Shown one piece after another: positions 33,485-43,139 of a stretch of 64,000 bases of DNA. Under the pieces are notes generated by a model that saw nothing but the letters and a program-made list of their open reading frames with translations, did no database searches and was not told where the DNA came from. Positions within the stretch are counted from its first letter, which is position 1, and each line of letters opens with the position of its first letter. A program made the position numbers and the translations under genes. The stretch is from DATJPR01 sp963811705 (lineage in GTDB: Bacteria > Bacteroidota > Ignavibacteria > UBA10030 > UBA6906): assembly GCA_963811705.1 (NCBI GenBank), contig CAWESL010000003.1:434001-498000 (forward strand), written 5' to 3'.

Positions 33485-34987
33485 TTACGGTGTTCCGACG
33501 ATGTGCACACAGGCCTGTGCAAGATTCGATAATGGTGCGAAGTAGACCCCGAGGAGAAGAACCGGAACCACCAGGAGGAGGAGGACGGCTTTTTGCGGCA
33601 GACTGAAGGCGATTGCCGGCCCCACCTCGCCCCGTTCGAAGTACATATTCTTCATCACCCGGATGTAATAGTAGAGCGCGATCACGCTATTGATCGCCGC
33701 GACAACCGCCAGCCACACCCACCCATCATTCAGCGCCGCAGCGAACAGATACAACTTCCCGATGAACCCTGCCGTCGGAGGCAGTCCGGTCAGCGAAACA
33801 AGAAAGATGGAGAGGGAGACCGTGACGAAGGGCGCCCTTGGTCCGAGTCCCTTGTAGTCTTCCATTTCTTCGCTGCCGGTCTTATTGGCGATCAGCATGA
33901 CAACGTAGAAGGCGCCGAGGTTCATAAAGAGATAGACCACAAAGTAGATCATGACCGCGGCGAGGCCCTCGTTGTTCATGACCACGACCCCCATCAACAG
34001 ATATCCTGCATGGGCGATGCTGGAGTATGCCAGCATGCGTTTCATGTTCGTCTGCCAGAGGGCCACCACATTGCCGACGGTCATCGTCAGGACGGAGAGT
34101 GCGGCCACGAGCTGATACCACGCGAAACCGTTCAGCGACACCCAGGTCCCGATCGGCAGCGCCGGTCCGGCCGTGTCGATAAAGGTCACTTTGAAGAAGC
34201 GGATCATCATGGCGAACCCGCCGGCTTTTGACGCTACGGAAAGGAACGCCGTGATGGTGATCGGCGCTCCCTCGTAGACATCCGGGGTCCAGAAATGGAA
34301 CGGGACCGCGGAGATTTTGTACCCGAACCCCGCAAGCGTCAGAATCCCCGCGATCATCAGTGCGTAGGTCGCGCTCCCGCCGCGCGCGAGGATGCCCGGG
34401 AGCTCATGATTGATCATGCCGAGGTCGAGCGATCCCGTCAGCCCGTACAGGATCGAAATGCCATACAGCATCAATCCCGACGAGAATGCACCGTAGATGA
34501 CATACTTCAGCGACGCCTCGCTCGAGTCGGCCGCCTCGCGCGTATAGCCGGCGAGAAGATATGAGGAGACCGACGAGAGTTCGAGCGCGATGTACATCAT
34601 CAGCAGGTTGTTCGCGCCCGTCATGAGGACTATCCCGAGCGTCATCCCGATGATCAGCGCATAAAACTCTCCCATCGACCGCGGCCTGCTCTTCAGCTCC
34701 GACGACCATTGCGAAAACACCACAATCAGCACAGCAGACGTCAGGATCGCCAGTTTGAAGAAGGACGCGAACGGGTCGACCGCGTACATATTGCTGAAGG
34801 CCGTCACATTGACGCCCCATTGTCCGATCACGAACCCGAGCGACGTCAGCAGTCCGAGGACCACCACGATCGGCGTCGCCGCCGGGCGTTTGCTGACGAG
34901 ATCGGTGAGGATCGCGATCAACAGCGTCGATACGAGGGTGACCTCCGGCAGGAGGTGCTGAAGATCGTTAAGTATCTGTTCTGCCAT
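33485..34987 (-). CDS. nuoN: Complex I subunit NuoN
   Basis: An antiporter-like proton-pumping subunit, 500 residues, with about 14 hydrophobic helices. MMYIALELSSVSSYLLAGY holds the conserved membrane glutamate. KISAVPFHFWTPDVYEGAP and MKRMLAYSSIAHAGYLLMG are family signatures with channel lysines. It is the last gene of the operon and ends 32 nt from the convergent coaX stop. The start ATG 34987 follows nuoM by 10 nt. Confidence 0.95.
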   Translation of the reverse strand: MAEQILNDLQHLLPEVTLVSTLLIAILTDLVSKRPAATPIVVVLGLLTSLGFVIGQWGVNVTAFSNMYAVDPFASFFKLAILTSAVLIVVFSQWSSELKSRPRSMGEFYALIIGMTLGIVLMTGANNLLMMYIALELSSVSSYLLAGYTREAADSSEASLKYVIYGAFSSGLMLYGISILYGLTGSLDLGMINHELPGILARGGSATYALMIAGILTLAGFGYKISAVPFHFWTPDVYEGAPITITAFLSVASKAGGFAMMIRFFKVTFIDTAGPALPIGTWVSLNGFAWYQLVAALSVLTMTVGNVVALWQTNMKRMLAYSSIAHAGYLLMGVVVMNNEGLAAVMIYFVVYLFMNLGAFYVVMLIANKTGSEEMEDYKGLGPRAPFVTVSLSIFLVSLTGLPPTAGFIGKLYLFAAALNDGWVWLAVVAAINSVIALYYYIRVMKNMYFERGEVGPAIAFSLPQKAVLLLLVVPVLLLGVYFAPLSNLAQACVHIVGTP

Positions 34988-34997
34988 GGATAGACGC

Positions 34998-36650
34998 CTA
35001 GTTCATGCCGATCATTGCCGTACCGGAAGCCTGAAGAATCCCGGCAAGCGTGTTGAGAGAACTGTTCATCAGGTCCAGCAACGGGGCCGGATAGATGCCG
35101 AGGAAAATCACGATCGCGCCCAGCGACGCCAGCATCAGCGTTTCGCGGCCGTTCATATCCTTTAACCCCTTCCACTTGTCCGGAAGCGGGCCGAGGAATA
35201 CCCGCTGGAGCACCCAGAGCATGTAGCCTGCGGTCAGGACGATCGTGACCGCGCTGATAATCGTCAACGTCTGGAATGTCTGGAACGCACCCAGGAGCGA
35301 CAACATTTCGCTGACGAACCCGCTCAGGCCGGGAAGGCCGAGCGCTGCGAAGAATGCCACCGTCATCGCGCCGGCATACCGCGGCATCTGGTTCATCAGG
35401 CCGCCGAATTCGTTCAGTCCGCGTGTGTGTGCGCGATCATAGATCACGCCCACGATGAGGAAGAGCATTGCCGTGATGGTCCCATGGTTGAACATCTGGA
35501 ACACGGCACCGGTCATCCCCTGCGTGTTCATCGACGCCATTCCCAGGACGACGATCCCCATGTGACTGATCGAGGAATAGGCGATGAGTTTTTTGAAGTC
35601 GGTCTGCGCCATCGCCACCAGCGCTCCGTACACCATGCTGATCACCCCGAGCAGTGCAAGCTCCCAGGAAAAATGCCGCATGGCATCGGGAAACACGGGA
35701 AAGCTGATCCTGAGCATTCCGTACGTCCCCATTTTCAGCAACACCCCGGCAAGGATCACGCTGATGGGAGTCGGGGCTTCGACATGGGCGTCGGGCAGCC
35801 AGGTGTGGAACGGGAAGAGCGGCACCTTGATCGCGAATCCGATGAAGAGGGCGACGTACGCCGCATAGCGCCACCACGTTCCCGAACCCGCGAGGAGCGA
35901 ACCCGGAACAAGGTTGCCCGGGTTCATCATCTGCAGGATGTTGAACGTATGGATCTTCTCGAGACCCTGCAGGCCTTTGTGGGCGACTTCAGAGACCGAA
36001 TAGAGCGTGCCCGCGGGGTCGATAAATACATTCGTGCTGAAGAACAATGCGAGCATCGCGAGCAGCATCAGGACGCTGCCCAGCAGCGTGTACAGGAAGA
36101 ATTTGATGGCAGCGTATTCCCGCCGCGGGCCACCCCAGATGCCGATCAGGAAATACATCGGGAGAAGCATGATCTCCCAGAACACGTAGAACAGAAAGAA
36201 GTCAAGCGCCACAAAGACCCCCATCATGCCGGTATCGAGAAGCAGGAAGAGCGCGAAGTATCCTTTCACGGACTTCTCGATGGTCCAGGAGGAGAGCGTG
36301 GCGATGAAACTGACGATCGCCGTCAGGAGAACCATGATGACGCTGATCCCGTCGATCCCGAGCAGATATTCGATGTGGACACGGCCGAACCAGGAGACGC
36401 TCTTCACGTCGATCCATTGCGCCTTCTCGACGAACTGCATCGTCGACTGGTCGTTGATGCCCGCCAGGCCGCGGTCGAAATGGTTGAAGACGACGATCGC
36501 GAGAATGACCTGCAACGAGGTGATCGCCAGCGACGTCCAGCGCATGATATCCGGTCGGTTCTTGGGAAGCGACAGGACTATCACCATGCCGAGCACGGGA
36601 AGGAACGTCAACCAGGAGAGAATCCCGATTCCGAGAAATGACGAAGTCAT
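34998..36650 (-). CDS. nuoM: Complex I subunit NuoM
   Basis: An antiporter-like membrane subunit of 550 residues. FWEIMLLPMYFLIGIWGG contains the essential membrane glutamate. VPLFPFHTWLPDAHVEAPTP and FKKLIAYSSISHMGIVVLG are NuoM signatures with conserved Lys/His of the proton path. About 14 transmembrane helices. I chose ATG 36650 over the upstream TTG 36677 because of the AAGGA before it and the good N-terminal helix MTSSFLGIGILSWLTFLPVL. Confidence 0.95.
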   Translation of the reverse strand: MTSSFLGIGILSWLTFLPVLGMVIVLSLPKNRPDIMRWTSLAITSLQVILAIVVFNHFDRGLAGINDQSTMQFVEKAQWIDVKSVSWFGRVHIEYLLGIDGISVIMVLLTAIVSFIATLSSWTIEKSVKGYFALFLLLDTGMMGVFVALDFFLFYVFWEIMLLPMYFLIGIWGGPRREYAAIKFFLYTLLGSVLMLLAMLALFFSTNVFIDPAGTLYSVSEVAHKGLQGLEKIHTFNILQMMNPGNLVPGSLLAGSGTWWRYAAYVALFIGFAIKVPLFPFHTWLPDAHVEAPTPISVILAGVLLKMGTYGMLRISFPVFPDAMRHFSWELALLGVISMVYGALVAMAQTDFKKLIAYSSISHMGIVVLGMASMNTQGMTGAVFQMFNHGTITAMLFLIVGVIYDRAHTRGLNEFGGLMNQMPRYAGAMTVAFFAALGLPGLSGFVSEMLSLLGAFQTFQTLTIISAVTIVLTAGYMLWVLQRVFLGPLPDKWKGLKDMNGRETLMLASLGAIVIFLGIYPAPLLDLMNSSLNTLAGILQASGTAMIGMN

Positions 36651-36719
36651 AGGCGTAGCATCCTTCAGGACTTGCAAATGTTCAGAGAGAACTTGGGCAA
36701 CGGAACCCGGCCGCCGGCG

Positions 36720-38786
36720 TTATCCGAGCCGGAAGAGAAAATAAAAGACCATGACGCTGAAGAGCGCCAGCACCACGTACGTCTGGACGCGACCGGTCTG
36801 CGTTTTCCGGACCACCAGACCGAGAGCGCCGGAGAACCGGGCCGAGAAATTCACGAGGCCGTCGACGACGTACGTGTCGAACACGCCGCTGAGAGATGCG
36901 AGGCCCCGGGTCAGGAGCCCGGCACCATTGACGATGCCGTCGATGATCGTGTCGTCAAACCATCGCAGCATCCGCGTGAGCACCAACACACCGTTGATCA
37001 CCACGCCCATATAAAGTTCGTCAAAGTACCACTTGTTCATGAGGAACGTGTGGAGCGGTTTGAGTGACCGCGCCACCGCGTCTGCATTGATCTTCTTCCA
37101 GGAGTACGTCGCGAACGCCGCGAGAATCCCAAGCCCGGCGAGAAGGAGCGACAGGCCCATCGCCGTGAGGTGAACGTGGTGCAGCGCCTCCTCGAAGGCT
37201 TCCCTGCCGGGAGCGGCAAGCGCGATGGGGACGACGGATTCCGGTCTCGCAACGGCCTGCACGAGCCAGCTGTGCGCGGTGCTGAACGGGTTCCAGCTGA
37301 AGGCAAAGAAACACGAGAAGACCGCCAGCACGATGAGAGGAATGGTCATGATCTTCGGCGATTCGTGCACGTGCTCGAGTCGGCGCGGATCGCTGTGCTG
37401 GCCGAGAAAGGTCAGGATCACCAGGCGGAACATATAGAATGCCGTCATGCCCGCAACAACAAACCCGATGATCGGGATCAGCGTGTGGCCGGTCAGCCCC
37501 GCGAAGGCGAGAGTTCCGGCAAGGATCTCGTCTTTGCTCAGGAAGCCCGAGGTCAGGGGTACGCCCGAAATGGCAAGCGTGTAAATCAGGAACGTCCAGA
37601 AGGTCACCGGCATCCTGCTCTTCAGGCCTCCCATATTCCGGATATCCTGCGGGTCGGTATGATGATCGTCGCGCAGCGCATGGTGCATTGCGTGGATGAC
37701 GGACCCCGAACCGAGGAAAAGCCCCGCCTTGAACATCGCATGCGTCGCAAGATGGAAAAAACCACCAGTATAGCCGCCCACACCCAGCGCCATGATCATG
37801 TATCCGAGCTGGCTGATCGTCGAATACGCCAGGACTTTCTTGATATCGTTCTGAACGATCGCGATCGTCGCGGCGATGAACGCCGTGATGGCCCCGATAT
37901 AGGCAATGACCACAAGGGCATCCGCGGTCATCAACGGGAAGGTCCGCGCCACGAGATAGACCCCCGCAGCGACCATCGTTGCGGCGTGAATCAGCGCGCT
38001 GACCGGCGTTGGCCCTTCCATCGCGTCCGGCAGCCATACATGCAGCGGAAATTGCGCGGACTTTCCGACCGCACCGCAGAAGATGAGAACGCCCGCCACC
38101 GTGAGCATCCAGGGACTATTCCCGGGAAGCTGCCCTCCCTTGATCCCTTCGAAGATTTCCTGCAGCCCGAAGGTGTGAAATGTCGCGTACAGCGTCAGGA
38201 TCCCGGCAAGGAATCCGAAATCCCCGATGCGGTTGGTGATGAACGCCTTGATGGCGGCGTTCGACGCGCTCTTCTTTTCGTACCAGTGTCCGATGAGCAG
38301 GTAAGAACAGATCCCGACAAGTTCCCAGCCGACATACAGCAAGAACAGGTTGTCGGCCAGGACGATATTCAACATCGAGAAGGAGAAGAGACCCAGGAAG
38401 GAAAAGTACCGTGAATACCGGATATCGCCCTTCATGTACCCGATGGAGAAGAAGTGGACAAGCGTACTGATCAGGGTGACAACCACCAGCATGATCGCCG
38501 CGAGATTGTCGATCTGAATCCCCAGGACGATCTTCAACGGTCCGATCCCGGGCACCGAATGAAAATCGATCCACGGGAATCGCATCGTGATGGTGTCGTT
38601 CGGCCAGAAGCCGAGCTTCTCGACGAGGACGACTCCGGAGAGGAGGAGCGCCGCCGTGATGAGGCCGGTCTCCAGCCAGTCTCCGCCGCGGGGAAGTCTC
38701 TTGCCCAAAAAGACCACGAGCACGAAGCCTCCCAGGGGAAGGAGCAGGATCGTCAGAGCCAGCGTAATCAGCGTTTCATGTGCCAT
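36720..38786 (-). CDS. nuoL: Complex I subunit NuoL
   Basis: The distal proton-pumping subunit, 688 residues. YVGWELVGICSYLLIGHWYEKKSA with the membrane glutamate, SAQFPLHVWLPDAMEGPTPVSALIHAATMV and IKKVLAYSTISQLGYMIMALG are family signatures. The C-terminal third carries the long lateral helix region and a terminal membrane helix (YVVLALFSVMVFYFLF). The gap of 69 nt to nuoM and 19 nt to nuoK keeps it in the operon. Confidence 0.96.
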   Translation of the reverse strand: MAHETLITLALTILLLPLGGFVLVVFLGKRLPRGGDWLETGLITAALLLSGVVLVEKLGFWPNDTITMRFPWIDFHSVPGIGPLKIVLGIQIDNLAAIMLVVVTLISTLVHFFSIGYMKGDIRYSRYFSFLGLFSFSMLNIVLADNLFLLYVGWELVGICSYLLIGHWYEKKSASNAAIKAFITNRIGDFGFLAGILTLYATFHTFGLQEIFEGIKGGQLPGNSPWMLTVAGVLIFCGAVGKSAQFPLHVWLPDAMEGPTPVSALIHAATMVAAGVYLVARTFPLMTADALVVIAYIGAITAFIAATIAIVQNDIKKVLAYSTISQLGYMIMALGVGGYTGGFFHLATHAMFKAGLFLGSGSVIHAMHHALRDDHHTDPQDIRNMGGLKSRMPVTFWTFLIYTLAISGVPLTSGFLSKDEILAGTLAFAGLTGHTLIPIIGFVVAGMTAFYMFRLVILTFLGQHSDPRRLEHVHESPKIMTIPLIVLAVFSCFFAFSWNPFSTAHSWLVQAVARPESVVPIALAAPGREAFEEALHHVHLTAMGLSLLLAGLGILAAFATYSWKKINADAVARSLKPLHTFLMNKWYFDELYMGVVINGVLVLTRMLRWFDDTIIDGIVNGAGLLTRGLASLSGVFDTYVVDGLVNFSARFSGALGLVVRKTQTGRVQTYVVLALFSVMVFYFLFRLG

Positions 38787-38805
38787 AGAGGAGGAGCGTC
38801 GTGAC

Positions 38806-39159
38806 TTATTCTTTCAGTGAACTGACCTCGTCGACGTTCACCGTCTGGAACCGGTGATAAATATTCAGGACGATCGCAAGGGCGATCGCGGCCTCGGAGG
38901 CCGCGAGAATAATGACGAAGATGGACGCCGCCTGGCCGTCCAGGTTCAGCGAGGCATACCGCGAGAAGGCCACCAGGTTGATGTTCGCCGCGTTCAACAC
39001 GAGCTCCACGCCCATCAGGACGAGGATGGCGTTCCTGCGCGTGATGATCGCATACAGGCCGAACGCAAAAAGCACCGCGCTCACGATCAGGAAATGCGCC
39101 AGCTGGACGTGGGGAAGCCACGCGACGATGTCGTTCCACAACGGAGACAACGAGCTCAT
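38806..39159 (-). CDS. nuoK: Complex I subunit NuoK
   Basis: A small three-helix subunit, 117 residues from ATG 39159. AIITRRNAILVLMGVELVLNAANINLVAF carries the conserved glutamate of helix 2, and FVIILAASEAAIALAIVL carries the glutamate of helix 3. A reading frame continues upstream to 39327 but only over nuoJ, so the ATG next to the nuoJ stop (2-nt gap) is preferred. Confidence 0.94.
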   Translation of the reverse strand: MSSLSPLWNDIVAWLPHVQLAHFLIVSAVLFAFGLYAIITRRNAILVLMGVELVLNAANINLVAFSRYASLNLDGQAASIFVIILAASEAAIALAIVLNIYHRFQTVNVDEVSSLKE

Positions 39160-39161
39160 GG

Positions 39162-39665
39162 TCAGGCCTTTCGATGACGGCGGGCAATCATGGCCGCGCC
39201 AATAAGAGCGATAAGAAGGACGACAGAGGCGACTTCGAACGGCAGCAGATATGTCGTCATCAACATGGACCCGAGCGTCGACGTCGTCGACGTCGCGGAA
39301 AGGGCGACCACCGGGGTCTGGCTCCACGTCGCATAGAAGATCCCCGCAAGCGATCCGGCCACCGTCCCCGTGATGAACAACGCAGCCACGATATTCATCA
39401 CCCCGCCTTTGATGTCCACGCTCAGGACATTGTTCGTCAGCATGAGGCCGAACAGCATCAGGACCAGGATCCCCCCCACATAGATCAGCACCTGGGTCAC
39501 CGCCAGAAAGTCCGCCTGCAGGAGCGCGTAGAACGCCGCCACGCTGAACAGCGTGAAGACCAGCGAGAACGCGGCGTAGAGGACGTTGCGGGAAAAAACG
39601 ACGATTCCCGCGGAGACGACCGCAACGACGGCGAACACGTAGAAGATGATGTCGAACAATTCCAT
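39162..39665 (-). CDS. nuoJ: Complex I subunit NuoJ
   Basis: A five-helix membrane subunit, 167 residues. VLYAAFSLVFTLFSVAAFYALLQADFLAVTQVLIYVGGILVLMLFGLML includes the conserved helix-3 region with its pi-bulge glycines. The C-terminal helix ends VVLLIALIGAAMIARRHRKA. It is flanked by nuoI and nuoK at 2-5 nt. Confidence 0.94.
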   Translation of the reverse strand: MELFDIIFYVFAVVAVVSAGIVVFSRNVLYAAFSLVFTLFSVAAFYALLQADFLAVTQVLIYVGGILVLMLFGLMLTNNVLSVDIKGGVMNIVAALFITGTVAGSLAGIFYATWSQTPVVALSATSTTSTLGSMLMTTYLLPFEVASVVLLIALIGAAMIARRHRKA

Positions 39666-39670
39666 GGCAA

Positions 39671-40324
39671 TCAGGACGTTGGTTCTTTGGGGGTTTCCGG
39701 ATTTACCGGGGGCGAAGGAGGCGTCGAAGGCGCGGTGGGCGAGGAAGCCGCAGGCGGTGGCGTCGCGGGAGCGGGTGCGGCCGCCTTTGCCGCTGCAGCA
39801 GCCGCAGCAGCTGCGGCCTTCTTCGCTGCCTGCTCCTTGTCATAGGCGGCCAGTTTCACTCTCGCCTCATCGGCCTGCCCTTGCGCCATCGTCGCAAAAT
39901 TGTAAATCAGGTTGTTCCGCTCGTACTCCGAGAACTCGTAGACGTCGGTCATGTAAATGCATTCCGTCGGGCAGGGCGGAACGCAGAGGCCGCAGTAGCA
40001 GCACTTGGCGATGTCGATCGTAAAGACCGGGACGTACAATCGCTTCTTGGTGTTCTTCGACGTCATCCCCAGATTGACATCGGGCGTCGACTTGATTGTC
40101 TCAATTGTAATACAGTCCACCGGGCACGCCATGGAGCATTGATCGCAACCGATGCAGTCATCGATATTCACATACAGCCGGTTGCGTGCGCGATCCGGGA
40201 GTTTCAGCTTCACGTCAGGATACTGAATCGTCACTGCCGGGGTGAAGAGATGCTTCCACGTGATCTTCATCCCGATCAGCACCGTGACGATGCCGTCCCA
40301 GATATTCTGAAAATACGTTCCCAT
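39671..40324 (-). CDS. nuoI: Complex I ferredoxin-like subunit NuoI with Ala/Pro-rich tail
   Basis: The subunit with two [4Fe-4S] clusters passing electrons toward the quinone site. Both motifs are complete: CIGCDQCSMACPVDCI and CCYCGLCVPPCPTECI. Residues 1-150 match the family. The last 50-60 residues are a low-complexity tail of alanine runs, then Pro/Ser/Thr, ending PETPKEPTS, which usual NuoI proteins lack. The tail is encoded in frame without interruption, so it is probably translated; a role in docking an electron donor is speculative. The start is ATG 40324. Confidence 0.94.
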   Translation of the reverse strand: MGTYFQNIWDGIVTVLIGMKITWKHLFTPAVTIQYPDVKLKLPDRARNRLYVNIDDCIGCDQCSMACPVDCITIETIKSTPDVNLGMTSKNTKKRLYVPVFTIDIAKCCYCGLCVPPCPTECIYMTDVYEFSEYERNNLIYNFATMAQGQADEARVKLAAYDKEQAAKKAAAAAAAAAAKAAAPAPATPPPAASSPTAPSTPPSPPVNPETPKEPTS

Positions 40325-40416
40325 AAGATCGAAGTCCCTCAGTAGTCCCGCCTATCCTTCTGCGGTGAGCCGATCCCCCGTCCGTCGGGAGATGCCGGGC
40401 AGGATCGGTCGAGCCA

Positions 40417-41442
40417 TTAATGTACCGCGAGCGTCCAGATGCCGACGCCAAAGACGATGACAAAGGCGAACGGGATCAACACTTTCCAGCCGACATACAT
40501 CAGTTGATCGACCCGCAACCGCGGCAGCGTCCACCGGAGCCACATCTGCACGAACACAAACCCCATTCCCTTCAGGACGAACCAGAAAAACCCCCACCAC
40601 GGGCCCGAGAGGAAATCGCCGAAGGGACTGTTCCACCCGCCGAAGAAGATCGTCGCCGCAATGGCGGAGACGGCGAACATGTTGGCGTATTCGGAGAGGA
40701 ACAGCAGGGCGAATCGCATGCCGCCGTACTCGGTATGATACCCGCCCACCAGTTCCGACTCGGCTTCCGGAATATCGAAAGGCGTCCGGTTCGTTTCGGC
40801 GAGCGACGCGACAAAATAGATCAGGCACGCCATGAAGAGGAACGGCGCCTTCTGGAAGACGAACCAATTCCAGAACCAGCCGCCCTGCAACCGGTTCAAC
40901 TCCTGAAGGTCGAACGTCCCTGCGACCATCACGACAGCAAGGATGGCGAGCGAAACCGGTATTTCGTACGAGACGATCTGCGCCGCACTGCGCAACGCGC
41001 CGTACAGCGACCATTTGTTGTTCGAGGCCCACCCGGCCATCAGAAGACCGATCACCACCAGCGACGTAATGGAGATGACGTAAAACAGTCCGATGTTGAG
41101 TTCACTCCCGACGAACGCGGCACTGAACGGAATCGCCGCGTACGCAGCGTACGATCCGATAAACACGACGTAGGGCGCGAGGATGAAAAGCTTGCGGTCG
41201 GCGGCCGCAGGGATGATGTCCTCTTTTTGAATGAGCTTCAAAATGTCCGCGATCGTCTGCGACCACCCATGCCATCCGCCCGTCCGCATGGGTCCGAGAC
41301 GATCCTGCATGTGCGCGGAGACTTTCCTCTCCCACCAGACGGCGAAGAGCGCGAAGGGAATCACCCAGAGCAACGGCACGACAGCCATGAGCGCGTAGGC
41401 GATCAGGGGATTCTGAAACAGGCCGATGAGAAATTCTTTCAT
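40417..41442 (-). CDS. nuoH: Complex I subunit NuoH
   Basis: The membrane subunit forming the quinone chamber, 341 residues and eight helices. VWWERKVSAHMQDRLGPMRTG is the first family signature, and FDIPEAESELVGGYHTEYGGMRFALLFLSEY carries the conserved acidic residues of the quinone-side loop. WLRWTLPRLRVDQLMYVGWKVLIP closes the protein. It lies 30 nt after nuoD and 92 nt before nuoI, the largest gap within the operon. Confidence 0.96.
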   Translation of the reverse strand: MKEFLIGLFQNPLIAYALMAVVPLLWVIPFALFAVWWERKVSAHMQDRLGPMRTGGWHGWSQTIADILKLIQKEDIIPAAADRKLFILAPYVVFIGSYAAYAAIPFSAAFVGSELNIGLFYVISITSLVVIGLLMAGWASNNKWSLYGALRSAAQIVSYEIPVSLAILAVVMVAGTFDLQELNRLQGGWFWNWFVFQKAPFLFMACLIYFVASLAETNRTPFDIPEAESELVGGYHTEYGGMRFALLFLSEYANMFAVSAIAATIFFGGWNSPFGDFLSGPWWGFFWFVLKGMGFVFVQMWLRWTLPRLRVDQLMYVGWKVLIPFAFVIVFGVGIWTLAVH

Positions 41443-41472
41443 AGGATCGATCCGGAGAACTTGGAACCGTTG

Positions 41473-42660
41473 CTACCTGTCGACTTCGCCCAGGACGATG
41501 TCGATGCTGCCGAGGATGGCGACGACATCCGCGATCATCGCTCCCCGGCACATAGCCGGGAGGGCCGAAAGGTTGACGAAGCACGGGCTTTTCGCCTTAA
41601 CGCGGAAGGGGCTTGCCGTTCCGTCCGACACAATATAGAAACCCAGTTCGCCTTTCGGCGTTTCGGTCCGGGCATAGACTTCGCCGGGGTTCGGCCGGAT
41701 GCGTTTCGGCAGGGCCGCCTGCACGTCGCCCTCGTCCGGCATCATCTCGACCGCCTGTTCCATGATGCGGACGCTCTGTTCCATTTCGTGGACGCGAACC
41801 ATGTAGCGGTCCCAGCAATCCCCGACGGTCCCTTTGAGACCGCGTCCGATCGGGATTTCGAAATCGAGTTTGGCGTAGAGCGAATAGGGGTCGTTCTTCC
41901 GGATGTCCCATCGGACGCCGGACCCGCGGAGCGTCGGGCCGCTCACGCCGTAATTGATCGCCACATCAGGGGAAAGAACGCCGACGTTCGCCGTCCGTTC
42001 GATAAAAATCTTGTTGTACGAAAGGAGATCGTTCAGCTCAACGATCTTCGGTTTGAAATAGCTGCAGAAGTCGCGCACCTTGCGTTTGAAATTCGGCGTC
42101 ACATCGTGCGAGAGCCCGCCGATCCACGTATAATTATAGAGCAGACGCGCGCCGCAGGTTTCTTCGATGATGTCGAGGATGTGTTCGCGATCGCGCATGC
42201 AGAACAGAAACGGCGTGAACGCGCCGATGTCCATCCCGTACGTCCCGATGGCGATCAAATGGCTCGCGATCCGCGAAAGTTCGGACATGATGATCCGAAT
42301 ATACTCCACCTTGTCGGACACCTTGATCCCGAGCAGCTTCTCCGCGGCGACAACAAAGCCGTACTCATTGCTCATCGCTGCGACATAGTCCATCCGGTCC
42401 GCGTACGGGATCACCTGCTGATAGTTGGTCATCTGCTCGCAGTGCTTCTCGAAGCACCGATGGAGATACCCGATATGGGGGATGACGTCGACGACGACCT
42501 CCCCGTCCACGACCAGTTCGAGCCGGAGCACGCCGTGCGTCGACGGATGCTGGGGGCCCATGTTGATGACCATTTCGTTCGACTTCAACGCTCTGCCGAA
42601 CCCGGGAATGGTCTCGGGACGTCGTCCGTTAGTCTCGGTGATAGTGGCTGTCGCATTCAT
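41473..42660 (-). CDS. nuoD: Complex I subunit NuoD
   Basis: The 49-kDa-type subunit beside cluster N2, lining the quinone cavity; 395 residues. INMGPQHPSTHGVLRLELVVDGEVV opens it with the quinone-contacting His. YADRMDYVAAMSNEYGFVVAAEKLLGI and the closing LGSIDIVLGEVDR are further signatures. Its ATG shares one base with the nuoC stop (TGATG), so it is translated by coupling and is separate from nuoC, not fused. Confidence 0.96.
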   Translation of the reverse strand: MNATATITETNGRRPETIPGFGRALKSNEMVINMGPQHPSTHGVLRLELVVDGEVVVDVIPHIGYLHRCFEKHCEQMTNYQQVIPYADRMDYVAAMSNEYGFVVAAEKLLGIKVSDKVEYIRIIMSELSRIASHLIAIGTYGMDIGAFTPFLFCMRDREHILDIIEETCGARLLYNYTWIGGLSHDVTPNFKRKVRDFCSYFKPKIVELNDLLSYNKIFIERTANVGVLSPDVAINYGVSGPTLRGSGVRWDIRKNDPYSLYAKLDFEIPIGRGLKGTVGDCWDRYMVRVHEMEQSVRIMEQAVEMMPDEGDVQAALPKRIRPNPGEVYARTETPKGELGFYIVSDGTASPFRVKAKSPCFVNLSALPAMCRGAMIADVVAILGSIDIVLGEVDR

Positions 42661-43139
42661 CAGTACGGTACTTTCATGCCGTTATAATACGCTGGCACCT
42701 TATAGTCTTTTCGCAGCGGATAGCCCTCCCAATCGTCGGGCATCAACATCCGCCGGAGGTCGGGGTGGCCGTCGAAAACGATGCCGAACATGTCGAACGC
42801 CTCGCGTTCGTGCCAGTCTGCGGAGCGCCAGACGTGCGCGACGGACGCCACGTGCGGTTGATCGACGCTGACCTGGACTTTGAGGGTGATCTTGTGCGTG
42901 AGGGCGATGGAGTCGAGATGATAAACCACGCCGAGTTTCCCCCCCGTGTAGTCCATGCCGGACAGGCACATCAGCGAATCGAATTTCAGGCGCTCGTCGT
43001 CCCGGAGGAGCTGCGCGATCTCCGCCACCATGTCCGCCTTCACCACCACGTAGGGATCGAGCACGCCTTCCACCTTCGCGTCGACAATGGCATCTCCGAA
43101 ACGGTCTTTCAGGATCGTCACAATTTCAGCTGCTGTCAT
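42660..43139 (-). CDS. nuoC: Complex I subunit NuoC
   Basis: The 30-kDa-type peripheral subunit, 159 residues from ATG 43139. SADWHEREAFDMFGIVFDGHPDLRRMLMPDDWEGYPLRKDY is the family signature at its C-terminal end. The ATG overlaps the nuoB stop by 4 nt; a frame extending upstream to 43313 only overlaps nuoB. The short N-terminal part is compact for the family. Confidence 0.95.
   Translation of the reverse strand: MTAAEIVTILKDRFGDAIVDAKVEGVLDPYVVVKADMVAEIAQLLRDDERLKFDSLMCLSGMDYTGGKLGVVYHLDSIALTHKITLKVQVSVDQPHVASVAHVWRSADWHEREAFDMFGIVFDGHPDLRRMLMPDDWEGYPLRKDYKVPAYYNGMKVPY

Noticed and set aside
40420..42687. Long plus-strand frame opposite nuoH and nuoD
   Set aside because: Shadow of two conserved genes; spans their boundary without any independent start signal.
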